A program made the translations under genes and the position numbers. Positions 20,707-29,594 of a stretch of 29,594 bases of DNA are shown here, in pieces. This stretch comes from Plasmopara viticola (Eukaryota; Oomycota; Peronosporomycetes; Peronosporales; Peronosporaceae). Location: contig MBPM02000313.1 of the NCBI GenBank assembly GCA_001695595.3, positions 1 to 29,594 of the forward strand, given 5' to 3'. The notes under the pieces are model-generated. The model saw only the letters and a program-made list of their open reading frames with translations. It ran no database searches and was not told the DNA's origin. Each line of letters opens with the position of its first letter. The stretch's first letter is position 1.

Positions 20707-21287
20707 TAGACGTGGAAGACGCAAAAGATCTACATCTAAGCGTATAATCGCTCTAGAGAATTGCTCGGAAGATATACAACCATACATACGTCCTTTCTAT
20801 CTTTCTAGACGTGTGCAGACGCAATAGAACCACCACTAAGCGTATATTTGCTTTGTGAAGTGCTGTGAAGATATACGGCCATAGATACGTCCTTTCTATC
20901 ATTCTAGACGTGCGAAGATGCAATAAAGCAACAACAAAGCGTATATTCGCTCTCGTGAAGTGCTGTGAAGATATACGGCCATAGATACGTTCTTTCTATC
21001 TTTTTAGACGTGTACAGACGCACTAGAACCACCACTAATGAAGTGCTGTGAAGATACACGGCCATACATACGTCCCTTCTATCATTCTAGACGTGCGAAG
21101 ATGAACTAAAGCAACAACAAAGCGTATGTTCGCTCTCGTGAAGTGCTGTGAGGATATACGGCCATACATACGTCCTTTCTATCTTTCAAGTTGTGCGCAG
21201 ACGCAAAAGAGCAACAACAAAGCGTATATTCGCTCTCGTGAAGTGCTGTGAAGATACACGTCCATACATACATCCTTCCTATCTTTC
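20707..21287 (+). repeat. Partial HOR2 unit C-B-A-B(del)-A-K (581 bp)
   Basis: Starts 20707, 20806, 20905, 21005, 21088 and 21188. The second B (21005-21087) is 83 bp: CCACTAA is followed at once by TGAAGTGCTG, so the core is lost. T is missing; K passes directly to the G monomer at 21288 and its right end carries the A-type ACACGTCC, consistent with a crossover inside K. Confidence 0.85.
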
Positions 21288-21786
21288 TAGACGTGTGCAG
21301 ACGCAACAGAACCACCACTAAGCCTATATTTGCTTCGTTTAGTGCTGTGAAGATACACGGCCATACATAAGTCCTTTCTATCTTTCTAGACGTGCGCAGA
21401 CGTAATAGAGCAACAACGAAGCCTTTTTTCGCTTTCGTGAAGTGCTAGAAATATATACGGCCATAGCTACGTCCTTTCTATCATTCTAGACGTGCGCAGA
21501 CACAATAGAGCAACAAGAAAGCGTATATTCGCTCTTGAGAAGTGCTAGGAAGATATACGGCCATAAAAAACGTCCTTTCTATCATTCTAGACGTGTGAAG
21601 ACGCAATTAAGCAACACCAAAGTGTATATTCGCTCTGTTGAAGTGCTAGGAAGATATACGGCCATAGATACGTCCTTTCTATTATTCTAGACGTGGAAGA
21701 CGCAAAAAATCTACATCTAAGCGTATAATCGCTCTTGAGAATTACTCGGAAGATATACGACCATACATACGTCCTTTCTATCTTTC
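21288..21786 (+). repeat. HOR1 pentamer G-F-E-D-C, start of block P copy 2
   Basis: Starts 21288, 21387, 21487, 21588 and 21688 (499 bp; one extra A in CCATAAAAAACG). It is followed by the AATTAAACCACC variant monomer at 21787, exactly as 8260-8757 is followed by the same variant at 8758. Confidence 0.86.
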
Positions 21787-22809
21787 TAGACGTGTGCAGA
21801 CGCAATTAAACCACCACTAAGCGTATATTTGCTTCGTGAAGTGCTGTGAAGATATAAGGCCATAGATACATCCTTTTTATCATTCTAGACGTGCGCAGAC
21901 ACAATAGAGCAACAACAAAGCGTATATTCGCTCTCGTGAAGTGCTGTGAAGATATACGGCCATAGCTACATCCTTTCTATCATTCTAGACGTGCGAAGAC
22001 GCAATTAGGCAACACCAAAGTGTATATTCGCTCTCGTGAAGTGCTGAGAAGATATACGGCCATAGATACATCCTTTCTATCATTTTAGACGTGCGAAGAC
22101 GCAATAAAGCAACAATGAAGTGTTTATTCGCTCTTGGGAAGTGCTGGGATGATGTACAGCCATAGATACGTCCTTTCTATCATTCTAGACGTGCGAAGAC
22201 GCAATAGATCTACATCTAAGCGTAAATTCGCTCTTGTAAAGTGCTGGGATGATGCACAGCGTTGCATACGTCCTTTTTATCATTCTAGACGTGTGCAGAC
22301 GCAATAGAACCACCACCAAAGCGTATATTTGCTTCGTGAAGTGCTGTGAAGATACACGGCCATACATCCGTCCTTTCTACCTTTCTAGACGTGCGAAGAC
22401 GCAATAAAGCAACAACAAAGCGTATATTCGCTCTCGTGAAGTGCTGTGACGATATACGGCCATACATACGTCCTTCCTATCTTTCTAGACGTGTGCTGAC
22501 GCAATAGAACCACCACTAAGCCTATATTTGCTTTGTGAAGTGCTGTGGAGATACACGGCCATAGATACGTCCTTTCTATCTTTCTAGACGTGTGCAGACG
22601 CAATTAAACCACCACTAAGCGTATATTTGCTTCGTGAAGTGCTGTGAAGATATAAGGCCATAGATACATCCTTTCTATCTTTCTAGACGTGCGCAGACGC
22701 GATAGAACCACCACTAAGCGTATATTTGCTTCGTGAAGTGCTGTGAAGATACACGGCCATACATACGTCCTTTCTATCTTTCTAGACGTGCACAGACGCA
22801 ATAGAGCAA
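21787..22809 (+). repeat. Diverged satellite monomers, middle of block P copy 2
   Basis: About ten monomers collinear with 8758-9777 and within 3 bp of its length. Clear matches are the first two monomers and the pair with CTCTTGTAAAGTG, GCGTTGCATACG and CCTTTTTATC (about 22231-22280 against 9203-9250). Between these, several monomers have other subfamily states, as if replaced by gene conversion. Confidence 0.7.
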
Positions 22810-24005
22810 CACCAAAGTGTATATTCGCTCTCGTGAAGTGCTGTGAAGATATACGGCCATATATATATATCCTTTCTATCATTTTAGACGTGCGAAGACG
22901 CAACAAAGCAAACATGAAGTGTATATTCGCTCTTGGGAAGTGCTGGGATGATGTACGGCCATAGATACGTCCTTTCTATCATTCTAGACGTGCGCAGACA
23001 TAATAGAGCAACAACAAAGCGTATATTCGCTCTTGAAAAGTGCTGGGATGATCTACGGCCATACATACGTTCTCTCTATCATTCTAGACGTGCGCAGACG
23101 CAATAGATCCACAACAAGGCGTATATTTGTTCTCGTGAAGTGCTAGGAAGATATACGGCCATAGATACGTCGTTTCTATCATTCTAGACGTGCGAAGACG
23201 CAAAAAATCAACAATAGAGTGTATATTCGCTCTTGGGAAGTGCTGGGATGATATACGGCCAAAGATACGTTCTTTTAATATTTTGTAGACGTGCGCAGAC
23301 GCGATAGGGCAACAACAAAACGTATATTCGCTCTCGTGAAGTGCTAGGGATATATACAGCCTTTGATACGTCCTTTCTATCATTCTAGACGTGCGCAGAC
23401 GCAATAGAGCCACAACAAGGCGTATAGTCGCTCTTGTGAAGTGCTAAGGTGATATACGGCCATAGATACGACTTTTCTATCATTCTAGACGTGCGAAGAC
23501 GCAAAAGAGCAACAACAAGGCGTAAAGTCGCTCTTGTGAAGTGCTAAGGTGATATACGGCCATAGATACGACCTTTCTATCATTCTAGACGTGCGGAGAC
23601 GCAAAAGAGCAACAATAAAATGTATTTTCGCTGTTGGGAAGTGCTGGGATGATATACGGCCATAAATACGTCCTTTCAATCTTTCTAGATCCACAACTAA
23701 GCGTATAGACGCTCCTGTGAAGTGATGAGATTATATACGGCCATACATCCGTCCTTTCTATCTTTCTAGTCGTGCGCAGACGCAATAGTGCAACAACGAA
23801 GCATAAAGTCGCTCTTGTGAAGTGCTGGGATGATGTACTGCCATCGATACGTCTCCTATATCATCCAGACGTGCGCAGACGCAATAGAGATACAAGAAAG
23901 CGTATATTCTCTCTTGTGAAGTGCTGAGATGATATACGGCCATAGATACGTTCTTTCTATCATTCTTGACGTGCGCAGACGCAATAGAGCAACAACAAAG
24001 CGTAT
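22810..24005 (+). repeat. Duplicated block P (strong part), copy 2
   Basis: Counterpart of 9778-10970, with the same order of rare markers and the same 81 bp truncated monomer at 23686-23766. It has an extended AT run at 22859-22870 (GGCCATATATATATATCC) where copy 1 has GGCCATAGATATATCC. The copies part in the core of the monomer at 23965. Confidence 0.88.
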
Positions 24006-24465
24006 ATTCGCTCTTGTGAAGTGATAGAAATATATACAGCCTTTGATACGTCCTTTCTATCAATTCAGACGTGCGCAGACGCAATAGAGCAACAACAAAG
24101 CGTTTATTTGCTCTTGGGAAGTGCTAGGAAGATATACGGCCATAGCTACGTCCTTTCTATCATTCTAGACGTGCGAAGACGCAATTAAGCAACCCCAAAG
24201 TGTATATTCGCTCTGGTGAAGTGCTAGGAAGATATACGGCCATAGATACGTCCTTTCTATCATTCTAGACGTGCGCAGACACAATAGAGCAACAACAAAG
24301 CGTATATTCGCTCTTGAGAAGTGCTAGGAAGATATACGGCCATAGCTACGTCCTTTCCATCATTCTAGACGTGCGAAGACGCAATTAAGCAACCCCAAAG
24401 TGTATATTCGCTCTGGTGAAGTGCTAGGAAGATATACGGCCATAGATACGTCCTTTCTATCATTC
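24006..24465 (+). repeat. Mosaic and D-E-D monomers before HOR2
   Basis: About two consensus-like monomers (TACAGCCTTTGATACG; GCGTTTATTTGC) are followed by D 24166, E 24266 and D 24366, both D copies with AAGCAACCCCAAAG. The D-E-D order does not fit HOR1 and suggests a one-dimer slip. Confidence 0.75.
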
Positions 24466-25162
24466 TAGACGTGGAAGACGCAAAAGATTTACATCTAAGC
24501 TCATAATCGCTCTTGAGAATTGCTCGGAAGATATACGACCATACATATGTCCTTTCTATCTTTTTAAACGTGTGCAGACGCAATAGAACCACCACTAAGT
24601 GTATATTTGCTTTGTGAAGTGCTGTGAAGATATACGGCCATAGATACGTCCTTTCTATCATTCTAGACGTGCGAAGATGCAATAAAGCAACAACAAAGCG
24701 TATATTCGCTCTCGTGAAGTGCTGTGAAGATATACGGCCATAGATACGTTCTTTCTTTCTTTCTAGACGTGTGCAGACGCAATAGAACCACCACTAAGCG
24801 TATATTTGCTTTGTGAAGTGCTGTGAAGATACACGGCCATACATACGTCCCTTCTATCATTCTAGACGTGCGAAGATGCAATAAAGCAACAACAAAGCGT
24901 ATATTCGCTCTCGTGAAGTGCTGTGAGGATATACGGCCATACATACGTCCTTTCTATCTTTCAAGTTGTGCGAAGACGCAATAGAGCAACAACAAAACGT
25001 ATATTCGCTCTCGTGAAGTGCTGTGAAGATAAACGGCCATACATACGTCCTTTCTATCTTTTTCGACGTGTGCAGACGCAATAGAACCATCACTAAGCGT
25101 ATATTCATTATTTTGAAGTGCTAGGAAGATATATGGCCATAGATACGTCCTTTCTATCATTC
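24466..25162 (+). repeat. HOR2 heptamer C-B-A-B-A-K-T (697 bp)
   Basis: Starts: 24466 C, about 24565 B, 24664 A, about 24763 B, about 24862 A, 24963 K, 25063 T. T reads TATTCATTATTTTGAAG. Its order equals 20011-20706; its details up to K match 13569-14103 better (CATATGTCC, TTTTTAAACG). Confidence 0.86.
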
Positions 25163-25660
25163 TAGACGTGGAAGACGCAAAAGATCTACATCTAAGCGTA
25201 TAATCGCTCTTGAGATTTGCTCGGAAGATATACGACCATACATACGTCCTTTCTATCTTTCTAGACGTGTGCAGACGCAATAGAACCACCACTAAGCGTA
25301 TATTTGCTTTGTGAAGTGCTGTGAAGATATACGGCCATAGATACGTCCTTTCTATCATTCTAGACGTGCGAAGACGCAATAAAGCAACAACAAAGCGTAT
25401 ATTCGCTCTCGTGAAGTGCTGTGAAGATATACGGCCATAGATACGTCCTTTCTATCTTTCTAGACGTGTGCAGACGCAATAGAACCACCACCAAGCGTAT
25501 ATTTGCTTTGTGAAGTGCTGTGAAGATATACGGCCATAGATACGTCCTTTCTATCATTCTATGACGTGCGAAGACGCAATAAAGCAACAACAAAGCATAT
25601 ATTCGCTCTCGTGAAGTGCTGTGAAGATACACGTCCATACATACGTCCTTCCTATCTTTC
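25163..25660 (+). repeat. C-B-A-B-A segment joining HOR2 to HOR1
   Basis: Starts 25163 C, 25262 B, 25361 A, 25461 B, 25560 A. The second B has ACCACCACCAAGCG, shared with 15652. The last A begins TCTATGACG (one inserted T) and ends in ACACGTCC, the A form that precedes G. Confidence 0.83.
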
Positions 25661-26357
25661 TAGACGTGTGCTGACGCAATAGAACCACCACTAAGCCTAT
25701 ATTTGCTTCGTTTAGTGCTGTGAAGATACACGGCCATACATACGTCCTTTCTATCTTTCTAGACATGCGCAGACGTAATAGAGCAACAACGAAGCCTTTG
25801 TTCGCTTTCGTGAAGTGCTAGAAATATATACGGCCATAGCTACGTCCTTTCTATCATTCTAAACGTGCGCAGACACAATAGAGCAACAAGAAAGCGTATA
25901 TTCGCTCTTGAGAAGTGCTAGGAAGATATACGGCCATAGCTACGTCCTTTCTATCATTCTAGACGTGCGAAGACGCAATTAAGCAACACCAAAGTGTATA
26001 TTCGCTCTGGTGAAGTGCTAGGAAGATATACGGCCATGGATACGTCCTTTCTATCATTCTAGACGTGGAAGACGCAAAAGATCTACATCTAAGCGTATAA
26101 TCGCTCTTGAGAATTGCTCGGAAGATATACGACCAAACATACGTCCTTTCTATCTTTCTAGACGTGTGCAGACGCAATAGAACCACCACTAAGCGTATAT
26201 TTGCTTTGTGAAGTGCTGTGAAGATATACGGCCATAGATACGTCCTTTCTATCATTCTAGACGTGCGAAGATGCAATAAAGCAACAACAAAGCGTATATT
26301 CGCTCTCGTGAAGTGCTGTGAAGATATACGGCCATAGATACGTCCTTTCTATCATTC
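25661..26357 (+). repeat. HOR1 heptamer G-F-E-D-C-B-A (697 bp)
   Basis: Starts 25661, 25760, 25860, 25960, 26060, 26159 and 26258. Complete and in order. The G monomer has GTGCTGACGC and TTCGTTTAGTGC; GTGCTGACGC is also seen at 22493 and TTCGTTTAGTGC in the G at 21288. Confidence 0.87.
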
Positions 26358-27053
26358 TAGAAGTGCGCAGACGCAATAGATCCACAACAAGGCGTATAGT
26401 CGCTCTTGTGAAAAGCGGAGATGATATACGGCCATAGATACGTCCTTTCTATCCTTCTAGATGTGTGCAGACGCAAAAGGTCCACAACTAATCGTATAGG
26501 CGCTCTTGGGAAGTGCTGATATGATATAGGGCCATACATACGTCTTTTCTATCTTTTTAGACGTGCGAAGACGCAATAGATCTACATCTAAGCGGATAAT
26601 CGCTCTTGGGAATTGCTCGGAATTTGTACAGCGTTACATACGTCCTTTCTATCCTTCTAGACGTCTGCAGACGCAATAGGTCCACAACTAATCGTATAGG
26701 CGCTCTTGGGAAGTGCTCGGAAGATATACGACCATACATACGTCTTTTCTATCTTTCTAGACGTGCGCAGACGCAATAGAACCACCACTAAGCGTATATT
26801 TGCTTTGTGAAGTGCTGTGAAGATATACGGCCATAGATACGTCCTTTCTATCATTCTAGACGTGCGAAGATGCAATAAAGCAACAACAAAGCGTATATTC
26901 GCTCTCGTGAAGTGCTGTGAAGATATACAGCCATAGATACGTTCTTTCTATATTTCTAGACGTGTGCAGACGCACTAGAACCACCACTAAGCGTATATTT
27001 GCTTTGTGAAGTGCTGTGAAGATACACGGCCAGATATGTCCTCTCTATCTTTC
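26358..27053 (+). repeat. Mosaic related to block Q and block R
   Basis: Monomers at 26358-26740 resemble 16629-16900 (GATCCACAACAAGGCG; AAAGGTCCACAACTAATCG; GATCTACATCTAAGCGG with TTTGTACAGCGTTACATACG) in altered order. From 26758 it is block R copy 2: B-A-B, the last ending in CGGCCAGATATGTCC. Confidence 0.75.
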
Positions 27054-27383
27054 TAGACGTGCGCAGACGCAATAAAGCAACAACAAAGCGTATATTCGCT
27101 CTCGTGAAGTGCTGTGAGAATATAGGGCCATAAATACGTCCTTTCTATCATTTCTGACGTGCGCAGACGCGATAGAGGAACAACAAAGCGTATAGTCACT
27201 CTTGTGAAGTGCTGGGATAATATACGGCCATATATACGTCCTTTCTATCATTCTGGACGTGCGAAGACGCAATAAAGCAACAACAAAGCGTATATTCACT
27301 CTTGCGAAGTGCTGGGATAATATACGGCCATATATACGTCCTTTTTATCATTCTAGACGTGCGAAGACGCAATAAAGCAACAA
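26758..27383 (+). repeat. Duplicated block R, copy 2
   Basis: Counterpart of 15652-16277 at a constant 11,106 bp offset. It differs by scattered substitutions such as GCGAAGATGCAATAAAGC and GTGAGAATATAGGG. Its last three monomers also open the 1521 bp HOR. Confidence 0.86.
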
Positions 27384-28574
27384 CAAAGTTTATATTCGCT
27401 CTTAGAAGGTGGTGGTGGGAAGATATACGGCCATACATACGTCTTTTCTATCCTTCTAGATGAGCAGACGCAATAGAACCACCACTAAGCGTATATTTTG
27501 CTTTGTGAAGTGCTGTGAAGATACACGGCCATATATACGTCCTTTCTATCTTTCTAGACGTGCGCAGACGCAATGGAGCAACAACGAAGCGTATATTCGC
27601 TCTCGTGAAGTGCTAGAAAGATATACATGCTATAGATACGTCCTTTCTATCTTTCCAGACGTGTGCAGACGCAGAAGAACCACCACTAAGCGTACGTTTG
27701 CTTCGTGAAATGCTGTGAAGATACACGGCCATACATACGTCTTTTCTATCTTTCTAGACGTGTGCAGATGCAATAGAACCACCACTAAGCGTATATTTTG
27801 CTTTGTGAAGTGCTAGGAATACACGGCTATAGCTACGTCCTTTATATCATTCTAGACGTGCGCAGACGCAATAGAGCAACAACAAAGAGAATATTCGCTC
27901 TTGTGAAGTGCTAGGAAGATATACGGAAAGTGGTGGGATTATATACGGCCATAGATACGTCCTTTCTATCATTCTAGACGCGCGCAGAACGCAATAGAGC
28001 AACAACAAGGCGTATAGTCGCTCTTGTGAAAGGCTGGGATGATATACGGCCATAGATACGTTCTTTCTATCATTCTAGGCGTGCGAATACGCAGTAGGTC
28101 TACATCTAAGCGTATAATCGCTCTTGGGAATTGCTCGGAAGTTGTACAGCGTTACATACGTCCTTTCAATCCTTCTAGACGTTTGCAGACGCAATAGATC
28201 CACAACTAATCGTATAGCCACTCTTGGGAAGTCCTGATATGATAAAGGGCCATACATACGTCCTTTCTATCTCTCTAGACGTGGGCAGACGCAATAGAGC
28301 AACAATAAAGCTTATATTCGCTCTCGTGAAGTGCTGTGAAGATATACGGCCATAGATACGTCCTTTCTATCTTTCTAGACGTGTGCAGACGCAATGGAAT
28401 CACCACTGAGCGTATATTTGCTTTGTGAAGTGCTGTGAAGATACACGGCCATACATACGTCCTTTCTATCTTTCTAGACGTGCGCAGACGCAATAGAGCA
28501 ACAACGAAGCGTATAATCGCTCTCGGGAAGTGCTAAGAAGATATACGGCCATACATACGTCCTTTCTATCATTC
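27054..28574 (+). repeat. 1521 bp HOR, unit 1
   Basis: Fifteen to sixteen monomers. Markers in order: ATAGGGCCATAAATACG, GCGATAGAGGAACAAC, AAAGTTTATATTCGC with GTGGTGGGAAG, CTTCTAGATGAGCAGACGC, TATACATGCTATAGATACG, GCGTACGTTTGC, GGAATACACGGCTATAGC, the compressed join CGGAAAGTGGTGGGATTATA (about 27926), GACGCGCGCAGAACGC, and a block Q-like trio at 28075-28275. All but the trio, which would lie past the edge, recur 1518-1525 bp downstream. Confidence 0.85.
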
Positions 28575-29594
28575 TAGACGTGCGAAGACGCAATAAAGCA
28601 ACAACAAAGCGTATATTCGCTCTCGTGAAGTGCTGTGAGGATATAGGGCCATAAATACGTCCTTTCTATCATTTCTGACGTGCGCAGACGCGATAGAGGA
28701 ACAACAAAGCGTATAGTCACTCTTGTGAAGTGCTGGGATAATATACGGCCATATATACGTCCTTTCTATCATTCTGGACGTGCGAAGACGCAATAAAGCA
28801 ACAACAAAGCGTATATTCACTCTTGCGAAGTGCTGGGATAATATACGGCCATATATACGTCCTTTTTATCATTCTAGACGTGCGAAGACGCAATAAAGCA
28901 ACAACAAAGTTTATATTCGCTCTTAGGAAGTGGTGGGAAGATATACGGCCATACATACGTCTTTTCTATCCTTCTAGATGAGCAGACGCAATAGAACCAC
29001 CACTAAGCGTATATTTTGCTTTGTGAAGTGCTGTGAAGATACACGGCCATATATACGTCCTTTCTATCTTTCTAGACGTGCGCAGCACGCAATGGAGCAA
29101 CAACTGAAGCGTATACTTCGCTCTCGTGAAGTGCTAGAAAGATATACATGCTATAGATACGTCCTTTCTATCTTTCTAGACGTGTGCAGACGCAGAAGAA
29201 CCACCACTAAGCGTACGTTTGCTTCGTGAAATGCTGTGAAGATACACGGCCATACATACGTCTTTTCTATCTTTCTAGACGTGTGCAGATGCAATAGAAC
29301 CACCAACAAAGCGTATATTTGCTCTTGTGAAGTGCTAGGAATACACGGCTATAGCTACGTCCTTTATATCATTCTAGACGTGCGCAGACGCAATAGAGCA
29401 ACAACAAAGCGTATATTCGCTCTCGTGAAGTGCTAGGAAGATATACACGGAAAGTGGTGGGATTATATACGGCCATAGATACGTCCTTTTCTATCATTCT
29501 AGACGCGCGCAGAACGCAATAGAAGCAACAACAAGGCGTATAGTCGCTCTTGTGAAAGGCTGGGATGATATACGGCCATAGATACGTTCTTTCT
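28575..29594 (+). repeat. 1521 bp HOR, unit 2 (cut by window end)
   Basis: Repeats unit 1 from its first monomer up to the window edge (about 1020 of 1521 bp). It carries extra single bases against unit 1: GCAGCACGC (about 29083), AACTGAAGC (about 29103), TATACTTCGC (about 29114), CCTTTTCTATC (about 29485) and ATAGAAGCAAC (about 29519), plus AC in GATATACACGGAAAG (about 29440). Whether a third unit follows cannot be seen. Confidence 0.85.

Larger units (their letters stand above)
1..29594 (+). repeat. Satellite DNA array, ~100 bp monomer, about 295 copies
   Basis: Every line of the window shows the same unit in the same orientation. Landmarks recur at about 100 bp spacing: TCTAGACG, GCAGACGCAAT, AGCGTATATTCGCT, GTGAAGTGCT, ACGGCCATA and ACGTCCTTTCTATC. 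A clean consensus-like copy is 5267-5366, exactly 100 bp. No inverted monomer and no non-satellite insert was seen. XbaI (TCTAGA) and HaeIII (GGCC) sites fall once in most monomers, so either enzyme should give a 100 bp ladder. The array enters and leaves the window within a monomer, so its true length is unknown. Known satellites of this kind form heterochromatin at centromeres, next to them or near telomeres; which applies here cannot be told from sequence. I do not recognise the family. A few AT-rich or T-run variants occur, such as (AT)n at 22859-22870 and T8 at about 8845-8852. Confidence 0.97.

Noticed and set aside
22857..22872. AT microsatellite
   Set aside because: Only about six AT steps, a local expansion inside one monomer; its paralogue at about 9826 has the non-repeat form.
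1..29594. CRISPR array (regular repeats of about 100 bp)
   Set aside because: There are no unique spacers between short identical repeats; the whole 100 bp unit is repeated and diverges throughout, and no cas gene is present.
1..29594. CENP-B box (NTTCGNNNNANNCGGGN)
   Set aside because: The consensus has TTCG in the core but no CGGG at the required spacing, on either strand.
1..29594. 5S rRNA, tRNA or small RNA gene tandem repeat
   Set aside because: No box A/box B or 5S internal control region, no cloverleaf and no terminator T-run recurs in the monomer.
1..29594. Telomeric repeat or telomere-linked array
   Set aside because: No TTAGGG, TTAGG or similar short telomere motif array was seen; subtelomeric location remains possible but unsupported.

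Overview
The whole 29.6 kb window is one uninterrupted tandem satellite array. A monomer of about 100 bp (commonly 99-100 bp; range seen about 41-101 bp) is repeated head to tail roughly 295 times, all in one orientation. I see no protein gene, rRNA, tRNA, transposon, CRISPR array or unique flanking sequence; both window edges fall inside the array. This is typical of eukaryotic heterochromatin (pericentromeric, centromeric or subtelomeric), so the source is most likely a eukaryotic nuclear genome. Nothing identifies the taxon. A representative monomer is about 45% GC and holds 8 CpG per 100 bp, more than base composition predicts, which hints at a host or locus with little CpG methylation.

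Monomer landmarks, in order: TCTAGACG (an XbaI site in most copies), GCAGACGCAAT, a variable block (AGAGCAACAACAAAG, GAACCACCACTAAG, GATCTACATCTAAG or GATCCACAACTAAG), a near-palindromic core AGCGTATATTCGCT, GTGAAGTGCT, a variable spot (GTGAAG, AGGAAG or GGGATGAT), ACGGCCATA, and ACGTCCTTTCTATC. Variants at these spots are linked and define subfamilies, called A-G, K, T and others here. 'F-like' or 'B-like' means a near relative.

The subfamilies form higher-order repeats (HORs). HOR1 is the ordered heptamer G-F-E-D-C-B-A (698 bp). It occurs at 6165-8757 in versions of 9, 7, 5 and 5 monomers, and again at 13170-13866, 18321-20109, 21288-21786 and 25661-26357. HOR2 is C-B-A-B-A-K-T (about 697 bp), at 20011-21287 and 24466-25162 and in part at 13569-14165. 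A 1521 bp HOR occupies the right end (27054-29594). Long paralogous blocks are scattered at non-HOR distances: 8260-10970 with 21288-24005, 11747-12815 with 16704-17767, 6964-7960 with 18220-19217, 13462-14103 with 24359-25000, 15652-16277 with 26758-27383, and 3279-3862 with 4258-4866. Between them lie mosaics of diverged monomers.

Layout: 1-2640 mosaic; 2640-5964 A/T/G/F-rich mosaic with patches of small indels; 5965-8757 HOR1 cluster; 8758-12815 diverged monomers and two duplicated blocks; 12816-14165 HOR1/HOR2 unit; 14166-15453 mosaic; 15454-15947 B/A dimers; 15948-18320 duplicated blocks; 18321-21786 main HOR cluster; 21787-24165 duplicated diverged block; 24166-26357 HOR2 and HOR1; 26358-27053 mosaic; 27054-29594 HOR of 1.52 kb. 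The many apparent open frames of 60-150 codons are by-products of the repeat: the longest lies exactly on four consecutive 99 bp (frame-preserving) monomers.
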